DNA from: Novosphingobium sp.
GTDB taxonomy: Bacteria > Pseudomonadota > Alphaproteobacteria > Sphingomonadales > Sphingomonadaceae
Direction of reading: 5' to 3'
Length of the DNA stretch: 64,000 nucleotides
Assembly (NCBI RefSeq): GCF_039595395.1
Contig: NZ_JBCNLP010000001.1
Location: 62,001 to 126,000 of the forward strand
Part shown: in pieces, positions 26,421 through 34,623 of the stretch
Layout of the letters: the number at the start of each line of letters is the position of its first letter
How positions within the stretch are numbered: position 1 is the stretch's first letter
Program-made: the position numbers and the translations under genes
Notes under the pieces: generated by a model
Database searches by the model: none
The model's input: the letters and a program-made list of their open reading frames with translations, nothing else
What the model was told of the DNA's origin: nothing

Positions 26421-27958
26421 TCAGACCAGCAGGCCTTCCTTGGCGATCTTGTCCTTCCACACCAGCGGCGCGAGCTGGTGGACATTCTTGCCCTCGGAAT
26501 CGACCGCCACGGTCACCGGCATGTCCTTCACGTCGAACTCGTAGATCGCTTCCATGCCCAGGTCCTCGAAGGCGACGACCTTGGCGTGCGACTTCTTGAT
26601 CGCCTGCTTGCGACACCAGGTAGGCGGCGCCGCCCACGGCCATCAGGTAGGCCGCCTTGTGGTTCTTGATCGCCTCGATGGCCGCCGGGCCGCGCTCGGC
26701 CTTGCCGATCATGGCCAGCAGGCCGGTCTGCTCGAGCATCATGTCGGGTGAACTTGTCCATGCGGGTGGCGGTGGTGGGGCCGGCCGGGCCGACCACCTC
26801 GTCGCGCACCGGATCGACCGGGCCGACGTAGTAGATGACGCGGCCGTTGAAGTCCACCGGCAGCGTTTCGCCCTTGGCCAGCATGTCGACGATGCGCTTG
26901 TGCGCGGCGTCGCGGCCGGTGAGCATCTTGCCGTTGAGCAGCAGGGTCTCGCCCGGTTTCCAGCTTTGCACCTCTTCCGGGGTGATCTTGTCCAGGTCGA
27001 CGCGGCGCGCGGACGGGCCGGCTTCCCAGACGATCTCCGGGTAGGCGTCGAGCGACGGCGCTTCCAGTTCGGCGGGGCCGGAGCCGTCGAGCACGAAGTG
27101 GGCGTGGCGGGTCGCGGCGCAGTTGGGGATCATGCACACCGGCAGCGAGGCGGCGTGGGTCGGGTAGTCCATGATCTTGACGTCGAGCACGGTGGTCAGG
27201 CCGCCCAGGCCCTGGGCACCGATGCCCAGCTGGTTGACCTTCTCGAACAGCTCCAGGCGCAGTTCCTCGATGCGGTTCTGCGGGCCGCGGGCCTTCAGTT
27301 CGTGGATGTCGATCGGGTCCATGAGGACCTCCTTCGCCATCACCGCTGCTTTCTCCGCGGTACCGCCGATGCCGATGCCGAGCATGCCCGGCGGGCACCA
27401 GCCGGCGCCCATGGTCGGCACGGTCTTGAGCACCCAGTCGACGATGGAATCGGACGGATTCAGCATCACGAACTTCGACTTGGCTTCCGAGCCGCCGCCC
27501 TTGGCCGCGACGATCACGTCCACCGTGTCGCCCGGCACGATCGACATGTTGATCACGGCCGGGGTGTTGTCCTTCGTGTTGGTGCGCTTGCCGGCCGGAT
27601 CCGCCAGCACGCTTGCGCGCAGCTTGTTGTCGACGTCGTTGTACGCGCGGCGCACGCCTTCGTTGACCATGTCTTCGAGGCTCATCGTGGCGCCGTCCCA
27701 GCGCACGTTCATGCCGACCTTCAGGAACACGGTGACGATGCCGGTGTCCTGGCAGATCGGGCGCTTGCCTTCAGCGCACATGCGGCTGTTGGTCAGGATC
27801 TGCGCGATGGCATCCTTGGCCGCCGGGCCCTGCTCCACCTCATAGGCATCACCCAGCGCGCGGATGTAATCCATCGGGTGATAATAGGAGATATATTGCA
27901 GCGCGTCGGCCACGCTCTCGATCAGATCGTCTTCGCGAATGGTCACCATATCGGCCAT
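26421..27958 (-). pseudogene. Class I fumarate hydratase, interrupted by two frameshifts
   Basis: The intact protein would be about 510 residues. Class I fumarases hydrate fumarate with a 4Fe-4S cluster. The cluster cysteines are recognisable in GKRPICQDTG, MIPNCAATRH and GAGWCPPGM. After RMDKFT an extra base in a C run (plus-strand GGG at 26746-26748) shifts the frame. A second insertion of about 4 bases near 26612-26622 shifts it again. The last part (AKVVAFEDLGMEAIYEFDVKD to KEGLLV) ends at 26421. The first 40 residues and the upstream DNA look native, but from about 27840 down to about 26550 the base usage and sequence resemble a Xanthomonad fumarase. An assembly chimera is suspected. Confidence 0.85.
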
Positions 27959-28228
27959 GATATGCGGGTCCTTTGAGTCTGATGCGCGCCCGGTTCGGCG
28001 CCGCCTGTCCCTTGTGGCAAGCCCCATAGGCGCCTTTGCGGCCCATCGCCAACAACAAACCCCCCGAATGCCACCAAAGTTGGGCGTTTGCCCCCCACGT
28101 GCCCTCTTGGCTTTGCCCCCCGGCTTGCCCTAATAGCGCGCGCAAACCCGCGTCACCCACGCGCGGGCCTCTATCACAGGCATTGCATTGCTGTATTAGG
28201 CATGCAATACAGGGCCAGGGAAACGCTG

Positions 28229-28849
28229 ATGACCACCACGCAATACACCACCGCCGTTGCCGCTGTGTCGGGTGCCGCTCCGGGCTCGGCCCGTCGTGCC
28301 ATGATCGACAGCCAGCTGCGCACCAGCGGGGTGAACGAACCCTATGTGCTGGGCGCCATGGCCCGCGTCGCCCGCGAGGATTTCGTGCCCGAGGCGCTGC
28401 GCGATGCCGCCTATATCGACCGCGCCCTGCCGCTGGGCAATGGCCGTTTCCTGCCCGCCCCCACGGTGCATGGCAAGATGCTGGCCGCCGCCGCGCCCAA
28501 GGAAGACGACAACGTCCTGATCGTCAGCAACGGCAGCAACTATTTCGCCGAGGTGCTGCGCCCGCTGGTCGGCACGCTGACCGTGGTGGACGCCGCCGAG
28601 ATCGACAATGGCCTGCCCAATTCGCCCTATTCGCTGATCGTGATCGACGGCGCCATCGAGGCCTTGCCCGAGGCTCTGACTCTGGCGCTGGGCGCCGGTG
28701 GCCGCATCATCACGGGTCAGGTCAACAAGGTGATGACGCGCATCGTGCGCGGCACCAAGCATGCCGAAACCGTGGCATTCGACCCCGTGGCGGACGACAA
28801 TGTTCCGCTGCTGCCCGAATTTGCCGCCCCCAAACGCTGGAGTTTCTGA
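28229..28849 (+). CDS. PIMT-like protein with a degenerate SAM site
   Basis: 206 residues. The N-terminal part (RRAMIDSQLRTSGVNEPYVLGAMARVAREDFVPEALRDAAYIDRALPLGNGRFLPAP) is that of protein-L-isoaspartate methyltransferases. The SAM-binding motif expected as VLEIGTGSGYQ is replaced by VLIVSNGSNYFAEVL, so catalysis is doubtful. The C-terminal half is shortened. It overlaps tolC (TGAGTG, GTG start), and this pairing suggests a role beside the outer-membrane channel. ATG 28229 is chosen from the conserved N-terminus. Confidence 0.8.
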   Translation: MTTTQYTTAVAAVSGAAPGSARRAMIDSQLRTSGVNEPYVLGAMARVAREDFVPEALRDAAYIDRALPLGNGRFLPAPTVHGKMLAAAAPKEDDNVLIVSNGSNYFAEVLRPLVGTLTVVDAAEIDNGLPNSPYSLIVIDGAIEALPEALTLALGAGGRIITGQVNKVMTRIVRGTKHAETVAFDPVADDNVPLLPEFAAPKRWSF

Positions 28850-30307
28850 GTGACGGGAAGAGAGCGCGTATCACGACTGCTGGCCGGTTGGCTTACCATC
28901 GGCGCTCTCTTCCCGGCCTCCCATGCGGCGGCTGACGATTTGCGCGGCGCGCTGGGCGCCGCCTATCGCAGCAATCCCACGCTGACGGCCGCCCGCGCCG
29001 GACAACGCGCCACCGATGAAGGCGTACCGCTGGCCCGCGCCGATGGCCTGCCCAGCCTGATCACCACCGTCAGCGAAACCGAATTTGTCCGCCAGAGCCC
29101 GGCCTCGGGCACCGATCTGCCCCGCATGCTGACCGCGGGCACCACGCTGAATGTCCCGGTCTATTCCGGCGGCGGCGTGCGCCATGCAATTTCGGCCGCC
29201 AAAATCCGCGTCGGGGCGGGCAAGGACGACCTGCGCTCCACCGAAGGCACTGTTTTCGCCCAGACCGTGGCGGCCTATCTCGATGTGATGCGCACCGAGG
29301 CCATCGTGCGGCTGAACAAGGCGCAGGTGCAAACCCTTGAGTTTGACCTGTCGATGACCTCGGACCGGTTCCAGATCGGCGATCTCACCCGCACCGATGT
29401 CGCCCAGTCGCAGAGCCGCCTGGCCGTGGCGCGCGGCAATCTGCGCACCGCCGAGGCCAATCTGGTCTCCGCGCGCGAAACCTATATTCAGGTGATCGGC
29501 GAGCCTGCGGGCGTGCTGGAATCGCCCCCGCCCCTGCCCGATCTGCCCGCAACGGTGGACGAAGCGGTCGGCTATGCGCTGGACAACAATCCCGACCTCT
29601 CGGCCTCGCGCCAGCGGGTGACGGCGGCGGGGCATGATGTATCCTCCGCCAAGGCCAGCCGCATGCCGACGGTCAGCCTGTTCGCCGATGGCAATTACAC
29701 CGATTACCTCAATTCGCTGAGCTACATCGGCTTTGTCTCGGGCGGGGTGCCCCAGCGTTACGTCGCCGCCGATGTCGGCGTGCGCGCCCGTATCCCGCTG
29801 TTTCAGGGCGGCCGCCCCGCCGCGCAGGTGAGGCAGGCGCAGGCGCGTGAGGATCAGGCGGCGGAAACCGCCATCGGCACCGAGCGTCAGGTGATCGCCA
29901 ATGCCCGCTCAGCCTGGGCGACCTGGGCCGCGGCCAATGATGTGATCACCAGCAGCCAGACCGCCGTGGATGCCGCGCAGCTTAGCCTTGAGGGCGTGCG
30001 CGCGGAAAACACCGTGGGCAACCGCACCGTGCTCGACATCCTCAATGCCGAGCAGGAGCTGGTCAATGCGCAGGTGACTCTGGTGACGGCGCGGCGCAAC
30101 GCCTATGTCGCCGGTTTCAACCTGCTGGTGACCATGGGCCGGGCGCAGGCGCGCGATCTGGGCTTCGAGAAAGACGCGATCTACGACCCCGATGCCCATT
30201 ACAAGCATGTGAAGGGCACGCTGTGGGATTGGGCCACAGACCCCAAAATGGGGCCCAGCGCCACCCGCACCGTTGACACACCGGCCCAGACAGGCTCAAT
30301 TCCCTGA
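28850..30307 (+). CDS. tolC: TolC-family outer-membrane efflux channel
   Basis: 485 residues: signal peptide (LAGWLTIGALFPASHAAA), then two coiled-coil repeats. Visible features are AAYRSNPTLTAARAGQRATDEGVPLARADGLPSL, LNVPVYSGGGVRHA and the second ARIPLFQGGRPAAQVRQA. TVLDILNAEQELVNAQVTLVTARRNAYVAGFNLL is a TolC-type ending. It serves type I secretion and RND pumps. The GTG start overlaps the previous stop. Confidence 0.92.
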   Translation: MTGRERVSRLLAGWLTIGALFPASHAAADDLRGALGAAYRSNPTLTAARAGQRATDEGVPLARADGLPSLITTVSETEFVRQSPASGTDLPRMLTAGTTLNVPVYSGGGVRHAISAAKIRVGAGKDDLRSTEGTVFAQTVAAYLDVMRTEAIVRLNKAQVQTLEFDLSMTSDRFQIGDLTRTDVAQSQSRLAVARGNLRTAEANLVSARETYIQVIGEPAGVLESPPPLPDLPATVDEAVGYALDNNPDLSASRQRVTAAGHDVSSAKASRMPTVSLFADGNYTDYLNSLSYIGFVSGGVPQRYVAADVGVRARIPLFQGGRPAAQVRQAQAREDQAAETAIGTERQVIANARSAWATWAAANDVITSSQTAVDAAQLSLEGVRAENTVGNRTVLDILNAEQELVNAQVTLVTARRNAYVAGFNLLVTMGRAQARDLGFEKDAIYDPDAHYKHVKGTLWDWATDPKMGPSATRTVDTPAQTGSIP

Positions 30308-30362
30308 CAAGTCAGCCTTCCTAGGGATTCACCCTTGGGTGGCCCCTATGGAGATGACGGCA

Positions 30363-30845
30363 ATGCGCCAGCCTGGCGAACCTTCGGTCGAGGAAATTCT
30401 GGAATCGATCAAGAAGGTGATCGCGCATGACACGCGCGCCGGTGAGACGCGCCGTCAGCGTGCGGAGACCGTGGTGCCCGCTCCCGCCCCGGCCCCTGTG
30501 GCGCAGCAGCCGGTCGAGGAGTCCTATGAGGATGATGTCCTCGATCTGGCCGCCAGCGCGCGTTTCCTCGACGATGTCGATGCCGAGGCGGATGAGGTGC
30601 CGATCGAATCGCTGGTGCAGGACCATGTCCGCTCCTCGATGCGCGAATCGCTGGCCGCTCTGGCGATGATGGCGCAGCCCGCCGCCCAGCCGCAGATCGT
30701 GCGCAGCGGCGAAACCTCGCTTGAAGGGCTGACTCGCGAATTGCTGCGCCCGGCGCTGTCGGCCTGGCTCGACGCCCATCTGCCCGCCATGGTGGAACGC
30801 CTGGTCGCCGAGGAAATCGCCCGCATCGTCGGCAAGAAGTTCTGA
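30363..30845 (+). CDS. PopZ-like polar organising protein (DUF2497)
   Basis: 160 residues. The N-terminal EPSVEEILESIKKVIAHD helix, an acidic proline-rich middle, and the C-terminal SLEGLTRELLRPALSAWLDAHLPAMVERLVAEEIARIV helices are the three parts of PopZ. In Caulobacter PopZ tethers the ParB-parS origin at the cell pole; here it lies about 25 kb from oriC and parAB. ATG 30363 is chosen because GGAG lies 9 bases before it; 30348 is an alternative. Confidence 0.85.
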   Translation: MRQPGEPSVEEILESIKKVIAHDTRAGETRRQRAETVVPAPAPAPVAQQPVEESYEDDVLDLAASARFLDDVDAEADEVPIESLVQDHVRSSMRESLAALAMMAQPAAQPQIVRSGETSLEGLTRELLRPALSAWLDAHLPAMVERLVAEEIARIVGKKF

Positions 30846-30858
30846 AGGCTCGACGCCC

Positions 30859-31227
30859 ATGAGCAAGGATGAGGTGGCTCTGGCAGCCCGCGCCCTTGCC
30901 AAGGTCGCGCATGATCCCATCAACCGCCACATCTTCCTCTGCGCCGAGCCGCAGAAGGGCGAATGCTGCTCGCACGCGGTGGGCAGCGCGGCGTGGTCCT
31001 ATCTCAAGAAACGCGCCAAGCAGTTGGGCCTGCCCGAAAAGGGCATCCACCGCAGCAAGGCCGATTGCCTGAAGGTGTGTTTTGCCGGGCCGGTCGCGGT
31101 CGTCTGGCCCGATGGCGTGTGGTATCACTCCTGCACCGAGGAGGTGCTGGAGCGCATCATTCAGGAACATCTGATCGGCGGCGTGCCGGTTGAGGATTAC
31201 CGGTTGCGGCCCTCCGCCAAGGACTAA
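30859..31227 (+). CDS. Thioredoxin-like 2Fe-2S ferredoxin-domain protein
   Basis: 122 residues. Cysteines occur at IFLCAEPQKGECCSHAVG and in ADCLKVCFAGPVAVVWPDGVWYHSCT, with the C-x4-C and DCLKxCxxGP spacing typical of thioredoxin-fold 2Fe-2S proteins. The partner is unknown. Its stop overlaps the stop of the convergent membrane-protein gene by two bases. Confidence 0.85.
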   Translation: MSKDEVALAARALAKVAHDPINRHIFLCAEPQKGECCSHAVGSAAWSYLKKRAKQLGLPEKGIHRSKADCLKVCFAGPVAVVWPDGVWYHSCTEEVLERIIQEHLIGGVPVEDYRLRPSAKD

Positions 31228-31529
31228 GGCTTCGACTGATCGTCTTCCGACTCGTCGGGCTTGGCCACCGCGGCATCATGCCCGCTGGCGTTGGACAGAA
31301 ACACCAACCCCATCAGCCCCGACGTCAGCAGCATCGCAAAAGACACGCCCACCGCCACCGCGATGTAGAAATGGATCGAGACCCGCCCCTCCTGCCGGTA
31401 CAGCACCGTCAGCGCACCGATCACCGTGGCCAGCGTGATCAGGAACATCCAGCGCATCAACCGCCGGAAACGCGCCCAGATCGCCACCGCCGTTGCCGGA
31501 TCGTCCAAGGGTGAGGAAGGCCGCGTCAT
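31224..31529 (-). CDS. Small two-helix membrane protein
   Basis: About 101 residues, with hydrophobic segments WMFLITLATVIGALTVLY and HFYIAVAVGVSFAMLLTSGLMGLVFL, and a charged C-terminal tail. No family recognised. The start MTRPSSPLDDP is chosen because longer in-frame options have arginine-rich, non-coding-like sequence. Confidence 0.65.
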   Translation of the reverse strand: MTRPSSPLDDPATAVAIWARFRRLMRWMFLITLATVIGALTVLYRQEGRVSIHFYIAVAVGVSFAMLLTSGLMGLVFLSNASGHDAAVAKPDESEDDQSKP

Positions 31530-31698
31530 CCGCGCGTCATGCGCCTGCCCACGGGTGATGGCAAGGGGCTTGGCAAGGGCTTTACGGCCCGCTTTCACGC
31601 GCTGCCGCGCCCCCGCCACACCCCATACACGGCCCCTCGCCAAGGCTTGCGACTCATGTCATAGTCCGAGTCCCAAAAGATAAACAGGGAGAGTCGCC

Positions 31699-32130
31699 GT
31701 GACGATTGCGCGTCTCATTGAAGGGCACAAAGACCGCCCCATCATCCATGTTTCTATCACTACGCCTGTCCAGGAAGCTGTCGACCTACTCGCCTCGCAA
31801 CGCATCGGCGCCCTGCCGGTGATGGATGGCCATGCCATCGCCGGAATCTTCTCCGAACGCGATGTCATCCACCAGTTGCGCGCCCACGGCCCCTCCATGC
31901 TCGACAAGCTGGTCGGCCAGGTGATGACCTCACCGGCCATCACCGTCGAGCCCTCCACCGGCGCCCTCGAAGCGCTGGAGCTGATGACCGTGCGGCGCAT
32001 CCGCCACCTTCCCGTGCTGAAAGCCGGGCGGATGGTGGCCTTCGTCTCCATCGGCGACCTCGTGAAATACCGCATCGAGCGGATTCAGAGCGAGGCCCAA
32101 GCCATGCGCGACTATATCCAGACGGCCTGA
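31699..32130 (+). CDS. CBS-domain protein
   Basis: 143 residues made almost wholly of two CBS domains: ITTPVQEAVDLLASQRIGALPVMDGHAIAGIFSERDVI and ITVEPSTGALEALELMTVRRIRHLPVLKAGRMVAFVSIGDLV. Such stand-alone Bateman modules bind adenosyl ligands and often control a partner enzyme. The GTG start has AGGGAGAG before it. Confidence 0.88.
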   Translation: MTIARLIEGHKDRPIIHVSITTPVQEAVDLLASQRIGALPVMDGHAIAGIFSERDVIHQLRAHGPSMLDKLVGQVMTSPAITVEPSTGALEALELMTVRRIRHLPVLKAGRMVAFVSIGDLVKYRIERIQSEAQAMRDYIQTA

Positions 32131-32150
32131 AACGCGGCCAGAAACGGAGG

Positions 32151-32170
32151 GCCCGCCTTGCAGGGCGGGC
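32151..32170. terminator. Hairpin between the CBS gene and erpA
   Basis: GCCCGCC (32151-32157) pairs with GGCGGGC (32164-32170) around a 6-base loop, with no T-tract. It may reduce read-through or set differential expression of erpA. Confidence 0.4.
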
Positions 32171-32193
32171 TCGCCATGCCTAAATAGGCAAGC

Positions 32194-32526
32194 ATGACCG
32201 CAGTGCCCATCACCCTCAGCCCCTCGGCAGCCGCGCGCGTGGCCTTTATCGCCACCAAGCAGGCCAAGCCCGCGATCCTGCGTCTGTCCGTCGAGGGCGG
32301 CGGATGCTCGGGGTTCCAATACCGCTTCGGTCTGGCCGATGCCCCCGATGCCGAGGATTCGGTAACGGAAACCGATGGCGTGACTCTGGTGGTCGATCCG
32401 GCGAGCCTTGATCTGGTTTCAGGCTGCGTGGTGGATTACGTCGAGTCTCTGGGCGGGGCGGCCTTCAAGGTCGAGAACCCCAACGCGGTCGCAGGGTGCG
32501 GGTGCGGGTCTTCCTTCGCGGTTTGA
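32194..32526 (+). CDS. erpA: ErpA/IscA-type Fe-S insertion protein
   Basis: 110 residues with the three carrier cysteines: GGGCSGFQYRFG and AGCGCGSSFAV. The GFQY form is typical of ErpA, which delivers clusters to essential isoprenoid enzymes. It complements the SufA at the start of the window. It is followed 14 bp later by element copy 5. Confidence 0.9.
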   Translation: MTAVPITLSPSAAARVAFIATKQAKPAILRLSVEGGGCSGFQYRFGLADAPDAEDSVTETDGVTLVVDPASLDLVSGCVVDYVESLGGAAFKVENPNAVAGCGCGSSFAV

Positions 32527-32540
32527 AGAAGGAAGAATAA

Positions 32541-32770
32541 ATGCGAGGGCCATCGCCCTCGCGCTCCCTTTAATGTCTGCCTTGCGTATCGGGTTCAGCC
32601 TTGCGCCCAGCTTGCCACGCCGCAGGCTTGAAAACACCTGCACAGCCCCGCGATCATAAGATTCATTGCCTGCGGCGCCAGCAGGTGGAGAGTTTCGGCA
32701 CAAGGATTGGACGCCGCTGCCGCTTCGTCGGAAGACGGAATGGGAGCGCGAGGGGGTAACCCCCTCGCAT
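32541..32770 (+). repeat. Dispersed nested-palindrome element, copy 5 (forward)
   Basis: Full-length copy of 230 bp between convergent genes, 14 bp from each stop. The right-end spacer reads GGAATGGGAGC instead of GTTATGGGAGC. The left flank is GAAGAAGGAAGAATAA and the right flank CTTCACTTCCTTCTT. Confidence 0.92.
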
Positions 32771-32783
32771 CTTCACTTCCTTC

Positions 32784-34280
32784 TTACCCGCCCGAAAACC
32801 TCTGCAAAGCCGCCCCTGGCTTCACCGTCAGCACGCGCGCCAGCTTCGCCTTGAAGGCGTCCATTTCGGCCTTGTCCACGCCTGCCCGCACCGTGAAGTG
32901 CATCGACATGGGATCGACCGAAACGCCATCGCGGAACACCTCGTAATGCAGGTGCGCGCCTGTCGACATGCCTGTACTGCCGACATAGCCGATCACCTGC
33001 CCGGCCTGCACGCGCATACCCGGCGAGACCACAAAGCGGCTCATATGGCCATAGGCGGTCGCGAGAGCCCCGCCGTGCTCCAGCTTCACGTAATTGCCGT
33101 AGCCGCCGCGCCAGCCGGCATAAGTCACCAGCGCATCGGCCACCGCATAGATCGGCGAGCCCCAGGCCACGGCCAGATCGGTACCCGAATGCATGCGCGA
33201 AAAGCCCAGAATCGGGTGATAGCGCATGCCGAAGCTGGAGGTGATGCGCGCGCCCGCCACCGGCATGATCAGCGCGTTGGAGGTGCGCTGCTCGGTCATG
33301 GACTGGGCGTCGAAGAATTGCGCATCGCCTGAATCATGCGCCCCGCTCCAGCGCAAGAGCTGGGTGCGCGGTTTGCCGTCATGCTCGATGCCGGCATAAA
33401 GCAGATCGCCCACTTCGGTCTCGCCACGGGCGGAGCGCTTGTAGGCGACGATCATGTCGAAGGTGTCGCCCGGCGCCACTTCGTCGAGGCTGAAATGGGC
33501 GTCGATGGCGTGGAGGTACTGCTCGATGGCCTTCATCGGCGCGCCTGCCGCCCGCGCGGCGTGATAGAGGCTGGTGCCGACAGGGCCGCGAATGCGCAGA
33601 GGCGTGGTGTCCACCGCAATGGCATGGCTGCCGAGAGTCAGGCCACCCACACCCCGGCTGACGGCCAGATCAAGATCCATCCGAGCCCGGAAATCAAGCT
33701 TGTCCAGCGGACGCGGCTGACCGGGGCCTGCCGCCTTACCCAGCGTAATATCGAAGCGCGTGCCCGGCGCGATATCCCCCGTCGGCATGGTCGAGGCAAT
33801 CAGAGACAGCGCCCGCGTGCCATCTGCCGCGCCGACGCCTGCCCGCTCCAGCATCCGTCCCAGCGAATCCCCCTGCGCCAGAGTGGCCACCAGCGAGATG
33901 CTCGGCCTCTCCGGCACGGCGGCGATGGGCGTGACGGCATGTGTCGGCGCCATGCGCTGGCCGATCTCCGCGCCCAGCGCCAGCGGACGCAAGGTCTGGC
34001 TGCGCCATTCGTCAGTGGAAGCGGCGTCCATCGGCATGGCCATCGCCGCCTCAAGCCGGGCATGGCCGGGCCAGAAGCTCAGCGCGCAGGCGATGCCGGT
34101 GGCCAGCACACCCATGCCCCGCCACCAGCGGGGCGTGCCAATGTCCTCGGCCAGATCATGGGCGATGTCGAGTTTGCGGTAATGAGTCAGGAAACGCGGC
34201 CACAGGCCTTGCTCGGCCACGGCGGCGGACACGGCTCCGCCTTGGGCCTGCAAGTCGTCGCTATGGCGGAATGCGTACAC
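32784..34280 (-). CDS. M23 family murein endopeptidase
   Basis: 498 residues with a GTG start. An N-terminal membrane segment (MGVLATGIACALSFWPG) precedes a periplasmic region containing an OapA/LysM-like part around residues 170-300. The C-terminal peptidase has the Zn motif HSGTDLAVAWG, then GNYVKLEHGGALATAYGHMS and HLHYEVFRDG. It probably cuts peptidoglycan cross-links at division or during growth. It is divergent from the helicase gene, with element copy 6 between. Confidence 0.88.
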   Translation of the reverse strand: MYAFRHSDDLQAQGGAVSAAVAEQGLWPRFLTHYRKLDIAHDLAEDIGTPRWWRGMGVLATGIACALSFWPGHARLEAAMAMPMDAASTDEWRSQTLRPLALGAEIGQRMAPTHAVTPIAAVPERPSISLVATLAQGDSLGRMLERAGVGAADGTRALSLIASTMPTGDIAPGTRFDITLGKAAGPGQPRPLDKLDFRARMDLDLAVSRGVGGLTLGSHAIAVDTTPLRIRGPVGTSLYHAARAAGAPMKAIEQYLHAIDAHFSLDEVAPGDTFDMIVAYKRSARGETEVGDLLYAGIEHDGKPRTQLLRWSGAHDSGDAQFFDAQSMTEQRTSNALIMPVAGARITSSFGMRYHPILGFSRMHSGTDLAVAWGSPIYAVADALVTYAGWRGGYGNYVKLEHGGALATAYGHMSRFVVSPGMRVQAGQVIGYVGSTGMSTGAHLHYEVFRDGVSVDPMSMHFTVRAGVDKAEMDAFKAKLARVLTVKPGAALQRFSGG

Positions 34281-34379
34281 TTCGTCTGCCTGTGTGCGTG
34301 ATGCCGCTTTAGCCCTGCATGAGTTGGGTTAATCAATGGATAAGGACGGGGTAGAGTGCAGGGGATTCAAGGAAGGAAG

Positions 34380-34571
34380 ATGCGAGGGTGTTACACCCTC
34401 GCGCTCCCATTACGTCTTCCGACGAAGCGGCAGTGGCGCCCCATCCATGCGCTTTAACTCGCCGCGCCGCAGGCATTCATTTCTGCCTGCGGCGCTGCAA
34501 GCTAAGCGCAACGCCGAACCCATGGCGCAACGTAGACATTAAAGGGAGCGCGAGGGCGATGGCCCTCGCAT
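34380..34571 (-). repeat. Dispersed nested-palindrome element, copy 6 (reverse)
   Basis: A shorter copy (192 bp) with the right hairpin GCGAGGGTGT-T-ACACCCTCGC, where two base pairs differ from the usual form but still pair. It is one of only two copies located between the 5' ends of divergent genes, so it is not confined to gene ends. Confidence 0.9.
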
Positions 34572-34623
34572 TCTCTCTTTTCACCTTACTTCTCTGTGAA
34601 AAACTACCCCCAACCCTTGTCCC

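Noticed and set aside
34380..34571. Element copies as insertion sequences
   Set aside because: Copies are under 240 bp, carry no reading frame with transposase features, and target duplications could not be recognised; called repeats only.
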